A stretch of 64,000 nt of DNA from Candidatus Micrarchaeia archaeon (GCA_041653315.1 JBAZFO010000003.1:6531-70530), one strand, 5' to 3'. Shown: positions 25,203-35,002, counted from the stretch's first letter. The notes: generated by a model from the letters alone, not told the origin. A program made the numbers and translations.

Positions 25203-26513
25203 TTGAAAGACTTTAATTTCCCTATGGGCGTATTAGTAAAACAACAAATAGCTAGTGCAATAGGGGGAGAAATGATAAAAGTAAAAAATAACATACAAAT
25301 AAATCATCGAATAAGAGAAAACGAAAGTGTTGGGGATTTTTTACATAAAACACAAGACGAAGCATCTAAAATAAGAATAAAAAAAGAAAAAGAATTAATT
25401 TTTGATCAAAAACAAATACAACCTGCTTCATTAGACTTAACTTTGGGAGATACAATCTATCATATACCTTTCACTTTTTTAGATTATAGAAGAAAAGTAC
25501 AAGATATTATCGAAAAATATTCAGATATTAAATTTGATATATCAAATAATAATAAAGCACTTTTACACAAAAATCAAACTTATATTGTTCCTTTAAATGA
25601 AGAACTAGATCTAAATCATGATATATATGCGAGATGCAATCCAAAAAGTTCAACTGGAAGAATAGATTTATTTGTAAGAACTATTACTGATAAAGGTTTA
25701 GAATTTGACACGATTCCTGCTGGATATAAAGGAAAATTGTATTTAATAATAATTCCTCAATCATTTGATGTTATGGTTACTGAAGGAATTTCATTAAATC
25801 AAATCCGTTTTTGCAAAGAAAAATTAGATGAAAATATTGTACAAGATAGAATGATAGAACAAATAAGTAGAAAAATGGGGATAGCATATGAGGGTGAGGA
25901 ATTAGCAGTTGGTGAAAAACATTTTAGTAAAAAGGATGGTTCAATTAGATTAGGTATTAATCTAAAAGGTATAAATGGATTAAAAACAATTGGATTTAAA
26001 ACAAAAAAAGATATTATTGATTCAATGGATTTAACAAAAATAAATAATTATGACCCAGAAGATTTTTTTGACCCGATATTTGAAGAGCAAATTAAAGAAA
26101 AACCTTTAGTATTGAATCAGGGAGAATTTTATTTACTTGCTTCAGATCTAAAAATAGGTATACCTCCGCAATATTGCGCTGAATTAGAAAGTTATAATGA
26201 AGGATATGGAGAACACAGAAGTCATTATGCGGGCTTTTTTGATCCTGGTTTTGGTTGGGCAATAGATGAAAATGGAAATAGAAGTATAAAAGGAAGTTAT
26301 GTAGTATATGAAGTAAGAATTAATGGCCCAAGTGTTGCAGTTTTTCATGATAAAAATGGAAATAGTCAAAGTAAATTTGTTAAACTTCATTTTTACAAAA
26401 ATTCTCAAATTCCAGAAATATTATATGGATCTAATATGAATTCTAATTATCAAAATCAAGGTTTAAAATTATCTAAATATTTCAAAAAGAATTGGGAAGA
26501 AAAATATAAATAA
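25203..26513 (+). CDS. Two-domain dCTP deaminase-like protein
   Basis: A 436-residue protein with a TTG start that has GGTGAT 5 bases upstream. The first half has IQPASLDLTLGD (about 77-88) and ARCNPKSSTGRIDLFVR (about 145-161), the active-site motifs of the dCTP deaminase/dUTPase fold; the second half repeats the fold with NQGEFYLLAS, HYAGFFDPGFGW. This matches the long 2'-deoxycytidine 5'-triphosphate deaminase family common in bacteria. It would supply dUTP for thymidylate synthesis. The gene ends 1 base from the 3' end of tRNA-Val. Confidence 0.85.
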   Translation: MKDFNFPMGVLVKQQIASAIGGEMIKVKNNIQINHRIRENESVGDFLHKTQDEASKIRIKKEKELIFDQKQIQPASLDLTLGDTIYHIPFTFLDYRRKVQDIIEKYSDIKFDISNNNKALLHKNQTYIVPLNEELDLNHDIYARCNPKSSTGRIDLFVRTITDKGLEFDTIPAGYKGKLYLIIIPQSFDVMVTEGISLNQIRFCKEKLDENIVQDRMIEQISRKMGIAYEGEELAVGEKHFSKKDGSIRLGINLKGINGLKTIGFKTKKDIIDSMDLTKINNYDPEDFFDPIFEEQIKEKPLVLNQGEFYLLASDLKIGIPPQYCAELESYNEGYGEHRSHYAGFFDPGFGWAIDENGNRSIKGSYVVYEVRINGPSVAVFHDKNGNSQSKFVKLHFYKNSQIPEILYGSNMNSNYQNQGLKLSKYFKKNWEEKYK

Positions 26514-26514
26514 A

Positions 26515-26626
26515 TGGGCCTGGTGAGATTGTCAGACTTTCTGGCAATATTTTGCGCCAGTAAAATCAATTGAACTCACGATCTTTGTCGTGTGAGGACA
26601 ACATCATACCACTAGACCACAGGCCC
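26515..26626 (-). tRNA. tRNA-Val(CAC) with a 40-nt intron in the T-loop
   Basis: Acceptor GGGCCTG/CAGGCCC, anticodon arm TTGTC-CTCACAC-GACAA and T-stem GTGAG/CTCAC are all complete. The intron (about 26530-26569) lies after TTCAA in the T-loop, the same site as in tRNA-Lys, -Ser and -Glu, and holds a CTGGC/GCCAG hairpin. Removal gives a 72-nt tRNA with loop TTCAAAT. The bulge-helix-bulge is not canonical. It converges with the deaminase gene 1 base away. CCA is not encoded. Confidence 0.9.
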
Positions 26627-26672
26627 ATAGACTGTGGGCTTTTGAACAAAGTTCAAAACAAACCACAGGCTC
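26627..26672 (-). repeat. tRNA-Val leader repeating the acceptor 5' strand
   Basis: The reverse strand carries GCCTGTGGT at 26670-26662, a copy of tRNA-Val bases 3-11 placed 46 bases upstream. Between them lies a hairpin TTTTGAAC/GTTCAAAA whose outer arm CCCACAG can pair with the CTGTGG of either copy. The layout repeats that before tRNA-Glu and tRNA-Ser. Confidence 0.75.
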
Positions 26673-26730
26673 TTAAGAATTTTTTAATCTTCTCAATATT
26701 ATAAATATATAAAAACATTCGCTTATTAAA

Positions 26731-29400
26731 ATGTATATGGTTCCTACAAAAAATGAACTTAGATTACAATTTACAAAAGATTGGAAAACACATTATGACT
26801 TAAAAATCTTTAAAAAATATGGATTCGAAAGACAGCAATGTAAAAAATGCGGAAAAAACTTTTGGTCTAAATTAAAACAAGATTTTTGTGGTGATCCCTC
26901 ATGTGTAGGTTATCAATTCATTGGAAATCCCTCAGGAAAAAAACATTCGTATATCGAAGCTTGGAAAACAATTGAAAAATATTTCACAAAAAATAAACAT
27001 AAATCTATTTATACCTACCCCTCAGTAGCAAGATGGAGAGACGATTTATATTTTACAATAGCATCTATATCTGATTTCCAGCCATATGTTGTCACTGGAG
27101 AAGTTAAACCCCCTGGAAACCCCTTAGTAATACCTCAAGCTTGTATTAGATTTGGGGATTTATCAAATGTAGGAGTGACTGGGAGACATATGACTTCATT
27201 TACTATGGTTGGACAACACGCATTTAACACTAAAAAAACAGGATTATTTTACTGGAAAGATCAAGCAATAGAACATGATATTAATTTATTAAAATCATTT
27301 GGAATTAAAGAAGAAGAAATTTCTTTTATTGAAGATGTATGGATGGGAGGAGGAAACTTTGGCCCATGTATAGAATATTTTGTAAAAGGAATGGAAATAG
27401 GAAATTGTGTTTTTATGCAGTATCAATTTCTCCCAAATGGACAAATAAAAGAATTAGATACAAAAGTAATAGATATGGGTGCTGGATTAGAAAGATTCGC
27501 TTGGATCACACAAGGTACTGCAACTATATATGAACCAACATATTCTTTTGTTCTTGATGAAATAATAAAAGATACAAATATAAAAGTGGATAATAAATTA
27601 AAATTAGAATTTTGGTCAAAGGCAGGAGGATTAGATATTGAAGAAGGAAAAGTATCAGAAGAAAAATCAAGAATAGCAAAAGAATTAGGAATGACTGAAA
27701 AAGAATTATTTAACAAAATCAAACCTTTGCAAGCTTCTTTTGCTTGCGCAGATCATTTGAAAACAATTTTATTTACCTCAACAGATGGGATGCTTCCTAG
27801 CAACACGGGTGGAGGATATAATTTACGAATGATATTAAGAAGAACATTTGGATTTAATGAAGAATTTAATTTAAATTTAAATTATGATAAAATATTTGAA
27901 AACCATGCTAAATTATTAAAACCATTATACCCTCATTACTCAGAAGGAATTGAAACAGCACAAGAAGTCGTAAAAGAAGAATTAATAAAATATAAAATCA
28001 CAAAGGAAAAGGCGTTAGGAAAATTAACTAATGTAGTTGATAAAGCTAAAAAACAGGGTGGAATTCAATTAAATGAATTAATCCAATTATATGAAAGTGA
28101 TGGGATACCTATTGAATTAATACAAGAAATATCAAAAAAGAATGGAATTGAATTAAATATCCCAGATAATTTTTATGATTATATTAAAAAGAAAGATGAA
28201 GAAGTTGAAGAAAAACAAAAATATTGTGTGGATGAATTTTGTAAAACAAAAAGTGAATATTATGAAAAAACAGAATGTAAAGCTAAAATAATTGGAATCT
28301 TAGATCATTTTATAATAACAAATAAGTCTTGTTTTTATCCAGAAAGCGGGGGACAAATTGGAGATATTGGTACAATTAATAATGAAAAAGTTTTAGAAAC
28401 AATAAAACAAAAAGGAGTTATAATGCATAAAGTTGAAAATATAAAAAACTTTAAAAAAGGACAAACTGTTATTTTAAAAATAAATATGGATAGAAGAAGA
28501 CAGATTTCAATGCATCATACTGGTGCTCACTTACTTAATGCAGCAGCAAGAAAAATTTTAGGAAGACATGTTTGGCAGGCAGGTTCCTACAAAGATGAAT
28601 ATAAAGGCCAGTTAGATTTAACACATTATAAAAAAATAACTCAAGAAGAATTAAATCAAATAGAAAAACAAGTAAATAAATATATAAGAGAAAATTTGGA
28701 TATTAAAACAGTTGAATTAGATAGAGATAAAGCAGAAGAAAAATATGGAATGAGAATATATCAAGGAGGAGCAGTACCAGGAAATAAATTAAGAATTGTT
28801 TCGATTGGAGATATAGATCATGAAGCATGCGGTGGAACACATACTACATTTAAAAAAACAGGGGAACTTGGGATATTCAAAATAATAAAAAGAGAAGGAA
28901 TAAAAGATGGAATTGAAAGAATTTCATTTAAATGCGGTGATTCAGCAATAGAATATATTCAAAACAAAGAAGAAATAATAAGAAAAACTGCAAATATAAT
29001 TTCAATACCAGAAGAAAAATTATATGAAGGAGTTGAAAAAATATTTGAAGATTGGAAACAAAGAGGTAAAATATTAATTTCTTTAAGACAAGAATTTGCT
29101 AAAAGAGAGATAGATAGATTAGAAAAAATATATGAAAAAAATAAAAAAATTATCATAAGACCAATAAATGCTAATATTGAAACTTTAAAACAAATAGGAG
29201 ATGAAATAACAAAAAGAGAAAGCGCTATGGCAGTTATTTTAGTAAACTCATCTAACAATATAGTATGCGCAGTTGGAAAAAAATCTGAACAAAATGCTAA
29301 GGAAATTTTAGAAAAAACATGTAAAAAATACGGCGGTTCAGGTGGCGGAAGTATAAAAATTGCATTTGGAAAAACATTAAAAATTGTCAAAAAGGATTAA
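26731..29400 (+). CDS. alaS: Alanyl-tRNA synthetase (archaeal type)
   Basis: An 889-residue enzyme charging tRNA-Ala. The N-terminal archaeal extension has a CKKC ... CGDPSC zinc-like site (about 37-56), followed by the class II core (VARWRDDLYF, FTMVGQHAFN, EDVWMGGGNFGPCIEYF, GAGLERFAW), the editing domain with HHTGAHLLNAAAR (about 595) and CGGTHTTF (about 700), and the C-terminal Gly-rich oligomerisation domain (KYGGSGGGSIKIAFG). The TATA-rich 26700-26715 region suits a leaderless start. Confidence 0.97.
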   Translation: MYMVPTKNELRLQFTKDWKTHYDLKIFKKYGFERQQCKKCGKNFWSKLKQDFCGDPSCVGYQFIGNPSGKKHSYIEAWKTIEKYFTKNKHKSIYTYPSVARWRDDLYFTIASISDFQPYVVTGEVKPPGNPLVIPQACIRFGDLSNVGVTGRHMTSFTMVGQHAFNTKKTGLFYWKDQAIEHDINLLKSFGIKEEEISFIEDVWMGGGNFGPCIEYFVKGMEIGNCVFMQYQFLPNGQIKELDTKVIDMGAGLERFAWITQGTATIYEPTYSFVLDEIIKDTNIKVDNKLKLEFWSKAGGLDIEEGKVSEEKSRIAKELGMTEKELFNKIKPLQASFACADHLKTILFTSTDGMLPSNTGGGYNLRMILRRTFGFNEEFNLNLNYDKIFENHAKLLKPLYPHYSEGIETAQEVVKEELIKYKITKEKALGKLTNVVDKAKKQGGIQLNELIQLYESDGIPIELIQEISKKNGIELNIPDNFYDYIKKKDEEVEEKQKYCVDEFCKTKSEYYEKTECKAKIIGILDHFIITNKSCFYPESGGQIGDIGTINNEKVLETIKQKGVIMHKVENIKNFKKGQTVILKINMDRRRQISMHHTGAHLLNAAARKILGRHVWQAGSYKDEYKGQLDLTHYKKITQEELNQIEKQVNKYIRENLDIKTVELDRDKAEEKYGMRIYQGGAVPGNKLRIVSIGDIDHEACGGTHTTFKKTGELGIFKIIKREGIKDGIERISFKCGDSAIEYIQNKEEIIRKTANIISIPEEKLYEGVEKIFEDWKQRGKILISLRQEFAKREIDRLEKIYEKNKKIIIRPINANIETLKQIGDEITKRESAMAVILVNSSNNIVCAVGKKSEQNAKEILEKTCKKYGGSGGGSIKIAFGKTLKIVKKD

Positions 29401-29401
29401 A

Positions 29402-30169
29402 TTACTCAAAAACCCAAATAGATTTATATTTTTTTAAATTTTCTTCTGATAAATCATAAGTCATATCCACTAAATCAAACTGACAACCAGTATCTCTTTG
29501 CAGCGCATATACTTTTGGCTCTTTATTTTTATCTCTTAAAAAAAATCTTTTGGGGCCTTTATATCTATCTAAAACTTCTGGATTTGGTAATCCAGTTCTA
29601 ATATCAATATGGCATTCACCATATTCTTCTTCAGGAACTGGATGACATATAATATCATTAACTTTATCCAAAGTTAAAACAAAAACATTATCTTTTTTTT
29701 CAAAATTAAAACAACAAGCATTTATTATTAAAGCCATATTAGGTAAATCTCTTTTTCCTTTAGGAACTTCTATGACAACATGAGAATCAAAATGAGGAAT
29801 AAAAACTTCAAAATATTCACCTATTGTTTTTCCTATTGGAGGTATGGCAAATAGTTTAGGAATTAATATATATTTTGGGTTTGGAAAAAAATTATAATAT
29901 TCTTGATTTCTAATTCTATTATCCCTACATAACTTAGGAATAAATTCTTTATCAAATACTAATGCAGTTTCTAAATCTTTTATTGGCAACGGTTTTCCTT
30001 TAAAAATTTTTGATTTTCCAATAATAGCAAATTCATTTGGAAAATTTCTACATAACTCATGCAATTCAAAAAAATCCATTTTAGTTTCTAAGGTTCTAAC
30101 TAATTTTGCATTTGGTGTTCCAGAAAATAAAACTCTTTCTTTTGAAAATACTAATTCTTTATGTATCAT
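29402..30169 (-). CDS. Hypothetical protein, 255 residues
   Basis: A soluble protein starting MIHKELVFSKERVLFSGTPN. It has an even mix of strand and helix, several conserved-looking turns (IPPIGKTIGEYFEVFIPHFD, HIDIRTGLPNPEVLDRYKGPKRFFLRD) and two adjacent cysteines (NACCFNF). It looks like a folded enzyme or binding protein, but I cannot name a family. It converges with alaS, 1 base apart. Confidence 0.6.
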   Translation of the reverse strand: MIHKELVFSKERVLFSGTPNAKLVRTLETKMDFFELHELCRNFPNEFAIIGKSKIFKGKPLPIKDLETALVFDKEFIPKLCRDNRIRNQEYYNFFPNPKYILIPKLFAIPPIGKTIGEYFEVFIPHFDSHVVIEVPKGKRDLPNMALIINACCFNFEKKDNVFVLTLDKVNDIICHPVPEEEYGECHIDIRTGLPNPEVLDRYKGPKRFFLRDKNKEPKVYALQRDTGCQFDLVDMTYDLSEENLKKYKSIWVFE

Positions 30170-30210
30170 AAGATAACCTCATTAAAAGATACTATTGATA
30201 TTAAATGTAT

Positions 30211-30738
30211 TTAAAAAACCATATGAAAAGCATAATTTCCTAAATAAGCAAAAAGTATAAATCTTAATATTTTACCACACATTGAAGCTAATAAAAATTT
30301 CCACATTTTCATATGCATTGCTCCTGCTGTTATTCCTGCAATATCAAAAAAGGGGTTTGGTATAAATGCAAATACAAAAATTGCAAAAGCACCATATTTA
30401 TCAACTTCGTCCGTATATTTTTTAATATGTTTTTCTTTATTTAAAATTTTTGTTCCTCCTTTTCCTAAATAATATCCTGTTAATTCTCCTATTGCGCTTC
30501 CTGTACCTGCAAGTACGCCCAATAAAATTGGATCTAAGGTTTTAGCCATCAAAAAAACTATTGCCCAAGAGGGAATAGGAACAATAATAGTAGCACTTCC
30601 AATTAATGATATTAAAAAAGCACCTATATACCCTAAAGATTCAAAATAAGTAAGATAATCCAGCATTAAAAAAGCAATACAAATTATAAGTAAAGTAATA
30701 ATTACAGTTAAAATTGAACTTATTTTATTATTCAACAA
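30211..30738 (-). CDS. DedA/VTT-domain membrane protein
   Basis: A 175-residue protein with about five membrane segments. It has IPSWAIVFLMAKTLDP, then GTGSAIGELTGYYLGKGG (E and G-x-x-x-G as in the VTT/DedA core) and FAFIPNPFFDIAGITAGAM, the F-x-P-x-P-F-x-x-x-G motif of the family. Such proteins move lipids across the membrane or support membrane homeostasis. The zinc-ribbon gene lies 9 bases upstream on the same strand, so the two may share a transcript. Confidence 0.88.
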   Translation of the reverse strand: MLNNKISSILTVIITLLIICIAFLMLDYLTYFESLGYIGAFLISLIGSATIIVPIPSWAIVFLMAKTLDPILLGVLAGTGSAIGELTGYYLGKGGTKILNKEKHIKKYTDEVDKYGAFAIFVFAFIPNPFFDIAGITAGAMHMKMWKFLLASMCGKILRFILFAYLGNYAFHMVF

Positions 30739-30747
30739 ATCACTTTT

Positions 30748-31332
30748 TTATTTTTTAAATTCACATCCACATTCGGCGCATTTTTTAGCGCTTGCTGGAT
30801 TTGTTGCACCACATTCAGGACACTTTAAATATTTATTATTATCTTCCAATGCACGCTCTTTTCCAAATTCTTTTGGTTTTATTTTTCCATCAATCAAACC
30901 AAAGGATTTTCCTTCTAAATCATACACTAATAATTTTTCCTTTTTTAATTTTTCTATTATTAAAGATAAAATAATCATAAATTCTTCTAAATCAACTTCA
31001 TATTGAATTGAAATTTTATAAGATTTTCCCAATAATGCAATTAAATTTCTTAAAAATGCTGCATCTAATTCAACAGATTCTTCTTCTTTTTTAGATGCTT
31101 GTTTTAATTTTTCGCTTAATATTAAATTAGTTAATGATATCTCTTTATGAATTTTCCTTAATTCTTTCGATTCATCTTTAATTTTCATTTGAAATTCCAT
31201 AGCTAAATTAGCTATAGTACCCCAAGATAATTCAGATAAATTCTCTTTAAAACCAGGGGGTAATTTTTCTTTGTACCTATGAAGTAATTCTTGAGTTTCA
31301 ATATTTTCAACTTTATCAAAGGTTTGTTTCAT
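30748..31332 (-). CDS. Hypothetical helical protein with C-terminal zinc ribbon
   Basis: A 194-residue protein. The first 160 residues are helical (KELRKIHKEISLTNLILSEKLKQASKKEEES) and the end carries CPECGATNPASAKKCAECGC, a zinc ribbon with two C-x-x-C pairs. The ribbon probably binds a protein or nucleic acid. Family unknown. It is cotranscribed with the DedA-like gene. Confidence 0.65.
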   Translation of the reverse strand: MKQTFDKVENIETQELLHRYKEKLPPGFKENLSELSWGTIANLAMEFQMKIKDESKELRKIHKEISLTNLILSEKLKQASKKEEESVELDAAFLRNLIALLGKSYKISIQYEVDLEEFMIILSLIIEKLKKEKLLVYDLEGKSFGLIDGKIKPKEFGKERALEDNNKYLKCPECGATNPASAKKCAECGCEFKK

Positions 31333-31365
31333 ACTTTCATATTCAACAGAGATATTTATATATGT

Positions 31366-32682
31366 TTACTTTTTTGAAATTGCTCTCTGTAATTTTTCTG
31401 CATTAAAGTCTTTTTTAACAAAAATATAAGAAATCAAAAATCCAAGTAATACTATCAATAACCCAAAGAAAATGACTTCAATTTCTATTTGTGCTATAAG
31501 TAATAAACAAGATAATGCACCAAAAAAAGCTAAAACAGGAAACTTACCAATATTTAAAGGGATTTTAAAATTTCTTTTTATATTAGGCATTTTATATCTC
31601 AAAACAATTGCAGAAACATTAACAATAAAAAACGGAATTAAAATTGTGATATTAGTCATATTTGCTACAAGATTTATATTTCCTAATAATACAAATAATG
31701 AAGATAAAATAAATAATAAAATTATGGCAACCCATGGAGTTTGTCTTTTTTTATGTAATCTTCCTAGTATTTCAGGTAAAACTTTTCCTCTTGCCATTCC
31801 ATAAATCATTCTTGATGCTGCTAATAAAATTAATAAAATAGTATTCGCAGTTGCAAATAATGCTATAATCCCCATTATAAAAAATGCATCATTTCCTAAA
31901 AATGAATGAGATACTACATCTGCTAAAGGAGCAGTAGATTCTCCTAAAACCTCCCAATTCATTACACTTATTGCAGAAATAGCAACAAGAATATATAATA
32001 TAGTTGAAATAACAATTGCAAATAAAGTTGCCTTTGGAACTATTTTTGTAGGATCTTTAACTTCTTCTGCCATATTTACTATTTCATCAAAACCAATATA
32101 AGCAAAAAATATTAATGCAGCAGCAGAAAATACTCCAGCCATACCAAATTCTGCTGGAAATTCAAAATAATCAACTGAACCTAAGTAGGGAATTGCTAAA
32201 AATACAACTGCAATTAAACCTAAAATCTCTACTATAGAACATATAATAGCAAACCATGCAGATTCTTTTATCCCATAAAATAAAATAATTGATAGTACTG
32301 CTAAACTCCCAACTGCAGTTAAAATTATGGGTGTATTAAAAAATGCATTAAAATAACCAGCAAAACCTAAAGAAACTGCTGCTACTGATATAATTGGAGA
32401 AATAAGTAATAACCACCCGATAACAAATGCTAATCTTTTATTAAATGCTTTTTCAGTAAAAACAAATTCTGCACCTGCTTTAGGAAATAAAGATGCTAAT
32501 TCTGCATAACTTAACCCGCTTAATGCTGCTACTCCTGCGGCAATTAAAAAAGATAACCAAACTGTATTTCCTGCTACTCCTGCTGCTTCTCCAATTAAAA
32601 CATATATCCCTGCACCCAAAATAATTCCTATTCCAGTCAATGTTAATTCCCAAAATCCTAAAGCTCTCTTTAATTCAACCAT
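31366..32682 (-). CDS. APC-family amino acid permease, copy 1
   Basis: A 438-residue transporter with about twelve membrane spans. The N-terminus LGFWELTLTGIGIILGAGIYVLIG is the TM1 G-x-G-x-G substrate-binding stretch; YAELASLFPKAGAEFVF and FFAYIGFDEIVNMAEEVKDP are further family signatures. It imports or exchanges amino acids. The neighbour at 32710-34044 is a close paralogue 27 bases away, and some stretches are identical at DNA level, for example near 32457-32510 and 33822-33875. Confidence 0.93.
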   Translation of the reverse strand: MVELKRALGFWELTLTGIGIILGAGIYVLIGEAAGVAGNTVWLSFLIAAGVAALSGLSYAELASLFPKAGAEFVFTEKAFNKRLAFVIGWLLLISPIISVAAVSLGFAGYFNAFFNTPIILTAVGSLAVLSIILFYGIKESAWFAIICSIVEILGLIAVVFLAIPYLGSVDYFEFPAEFGMAGVFSAAALIFFAYIGFDEIVNMAEEVKDPTKIVPKATLFAIVISTILYILVAISAISVMNWEVLGESTAPLADVVSHSFLGNDAFFIMGIIALFATANTILLILLAASRMIYGMARGKVLPEILGRLHKKRQTPWVAIILLFILSSLFVLLGNINLVANMTNITILIPFFIVNVSAIVLRYKMPNIKRNFKIPLNIGKFPVLAFFGALSCLLLIAQIEIEVIFFGLLIVLLGFLISYIFVKKDFNAEKLQRAISKK

Positions 32683-32709
32683 AACTTCATTAAAACATAA
32701 ACCTTTAAA

Positions 32710-34044
32710 TTATTTTCTTGTATTGTGAAAATGTCTTTTTTCAATTTTCTTTTGACTCTTTTTTGGCAAAATCTTATCTTTAACAAATATATAGGAAACT
32801 AAAAATCCTAAAATAATAATTGAAGAACCAAATAGGATTACTTCAAATTTCATTTGTAAAATTAATAAAACACAAGTTAAAGCACCAAAAAAAGGAATTA
32901 ATGGAAATTTCCCAATATTAAACGGGGTTTTAAAACTTCTTTTTATATCTGACATTTTATATCTTAAAACAATAGCAGAAACATTAACAATAAAAAATGA
33001 AGTTAAAATTGCAATATTAGTCATATTTGCGATTATTCCTATTTTACCAATTAAAACAAATATTGAAGATAATATACATAATAAAATTATGGCAACCCAA
33101 GGGGATCTATATTTTTCATGAATTTTTGCTAAAATAGAGGGTAATCCCTTACCTTCAGCCATACCAAAAGTCAATCTTGATGCTGCTAATAAAATCAACA
33201 AAATTGTACTTGCAGTTGCAAATAATGCTATTGCTCCTAAAATTAAATAAGCATTATTTCCTAATGAAACAGAAGCAACATCTGCTAATGGTGCTTTTGA
33301 ATTTGCAAGGTCCTGCCAATTTATAACACTCACAGAAGAAATAGCTACTAAAACATATAAAATTGTTGAAACTAATAATGCAACAAGAGTTGCTTCAGGA
33401 ACAACAACCTTTGGATTTTTTGTTTCTTCACCCATATTAATAATTGTATCAAAACCTATATATGCAAAAAATACCAAAGCTGCAGCAGATAAAACTCCAG
33501 ATAACCCATACTCTGGAACCATTTCAAAATAATCAATTGAATCAAAATTTGGTATACCTAAAAATATAATCATAAGTAAACCTAAAATAGTAATTATAGC
33601 ACATATGATCGCAAATCTTGCTGATGCTTTTATACCAAAAAATAAGATAATTGAAAAAACTATTAAACTTCCAATTGCAGTTAAAATTATAGGTGTATTA
33701 AAAAAAATAGCAAAATATCCAGCAAAACCTAATGCAACTGCGGCAGCAGAAATAATACAAGCAATTATTAATAACCATCCAATAACAAATGCTAATCTTT
33801 TATTAAATGCTTTTTCAGTAAAAACAAATTCTGCACCTGCTTTAGGAAATAAAGATGCTAATTCTGCATAACTTAAACCAGTCAATGCTGCAACTATTCC
33901 TGCTATAACAAAAGATAACCAAACCATATTTCCAGATAATCCTGCAGCCTGGCCTATTAAAACATAGATACCTGCACCTAGAATAATTCCTATTCCAGTC
34001 AATGTTAATTCCCAAAATCCTAAAGCTCTTTTTAATCTTTTCAT
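32710..34044 (-). CDS. APC-family amino acid permease, copy 2
   Basis: A 444-residue paralogue of the preceding permease with the same LGFWELTLTGIGIILGAGIYVLIG, YAELASLFPKAGAEFVF and FFAYIGFDTIINMGEETKNP segments. The C-terminal tail is longer and basic (KKSQKKIEKRHFHNTRK). A tandem duplication is evident; differences in the loops and TM3-TM5 suggest different substrates. The start lies directly after a TATA-like TTTATAACATTG. Confidence 0.93.
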   Translation of the reverse strand: MKRLKRALGFWELTLTGIGIILGAGIYVLIGQAAGLSGNMVWLSFVIAGIVAALTGLSYAELASLFPKAGAEFVFTEKAFNKRLAFVIGWLLIIACIISAAAVALGFAGYFAIFFNTPIILTAIGSLIVFSIILFFGIKASARFAIICAIITILGLLMIIFLGIPNFDSIDYFEMVPEYGLSGVLSAAALVFFAYIGFDTIINMGEETKNPKVVVPEATLVALLVSTILYVLVAISSVSVINWQDLANSKAPLADVASVSLGNNAYLILGAIALFATASTILLILLAASRLTFGMAEGKGLPSILAKIHEKYRSPWVAIILLCILSSIFVLIGKIGIIANMTNIAILTSFFIVNVSAIVLRYKMSDIKRSFKTPFNIGKFPLIPFFGALTCVLLILQMKFEVILFGSSIIILGFLVSYIFVKDKILPKKSQKKIEKRHFHNTRK

Positions 34045-34113
34045 ATTTTCAATGTTATAAAAGATAAGTTTTTAAAAATGCGCTTTAAAATTAAACATAT
34101 GGAGGTGTATTTA

Positions 34114-34803
34114 ATGAAAAAAATACCAATAGTATTTGTTTTAGTAATTGGATTGCTATTACTTATGGGGTGCACTCAAACAGAAACTGAAACAAATGGA
34201 AATTTAAAAGAAGATAATAAAGAAGAAATTGAAATACCAACAGCTGAAGAAAAAACAGTAGATAATTCATTTCAAGGATTTATGAATTGGAAAGAAGGAA
34301 TGTGGGCAGATATAAGATCTATTGAAGGAGAAAGTACTGTCATGTCAATTGTAGAAATCAAAAATAACATTATCAAATTTCAAACAGAAAGTATAATAGA
34401 AAACCAAGAATCTATTTCTCAAATTTGGTATGATGAAAGTTCTATGAAAGTAATCAAATTTATATCTAAAACTGACGATATGGTTATTTGTTTTGATATG
34501 ATTGAAGAAGAACAAGTAGAACTTCCAAAAGAAGACGAAGCATATCTTGGAAAAACTCCAGAAATGGGATATGGATTATATACCACTCCAACAAATAAAA
34601 AAGTAAATTCAGCTAAATTTAAAGCAGAAAATGGAGAATATTGGGTTTCAAATGAAGTTCCTTTTGGCATAGTAAAAATTACAGACAGCCAAACAGATTT
34701 AATATCATTATATGATTTTGGAACTTCTGGAGCAATAAATAAAATTAGTGAAACAGATATAGCTAATTGCCAAGATTTAAGTTCATTAATATCTACCAAC
34801 TAA
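34114..34803 (+). CDS. Lipoprotein, function unknown
   Basis: From the ATG at 34114, preceded by GGAGGTG, the protein has 229 residues: a signal peptide MKKIPIVFVLVIGLLLLMGC with a lipobox cysteine, an acidic Thr/Glu linker, then a domain of strands (GMWADIRSIEGESTVMSIVEI, SQIWYDESSMKVIKF). An earlier ATG at 34078 would spoil the signal peptide. It is anchored outside the cell; the role is unknown. Confidence 0.75.
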   Translation: MKKIPIVFVLVIGLLLLMGCTQTETETNGNLKEDNKEEIEIPTAEEKTVDNSFQGFMNWKEGMWADIRSIEGESTVMSIVEIKNNIIKFQTESIIENQESISQIWYDESSMKVIKFISKTDDMVICFDMIEEEQVELPKEDEAYLGKTPEMGYGLYTTPTNKKVNSAKFKAENGEYWVSNEVPFGIVKITDSQTDLISLYDFGTSGAINKISETDIANCQDLSSLISTN

Positions 34804-34834
34804 TTTCTTTCTTTTTTTTATTTTAATTAGAATA

Positions 34835-34942
34835 TGGGCCCAGTGAGATTTGAACTCACGGCCTCTCGATTATCAGTCGAGCGCTCCAACCATTTTAGGC
34901 TTATTTAAATCTTACTAAATAAACTGACTAAGCTATGGGCCC
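34835..34942 (-). tRNA. tRNA-Ile(GAT) with a 33-nt intron in the D-loop
   Basis: Acceptor GGGCCCA/TGGGCCC, anticodon arm CTCGA-CTGATAA-TCGAG and uninterrupted T-arm GTGAG-TTCAAAT-CTCAC are clear. The D-arm is split by 34893-34925. The junction forms a canonical bulge-helix-bulge: helix TTAG/CTAA, bulges TCA and AAT, and inner helix GTTTATTTA/TAAATAAGC. Cutting after the second bulge base gives AGTCTGGTTGG, a standard D-loop, and a 75-nt tRNA. CCA is not encoded. Confidence 0.93.
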
Positions 34943-35002
34943 ATTAAAATCAGAGAAATATGGTATAAAAGAATATAAAAAAGTTTTGTTTAATTTAAAA
35001 AC

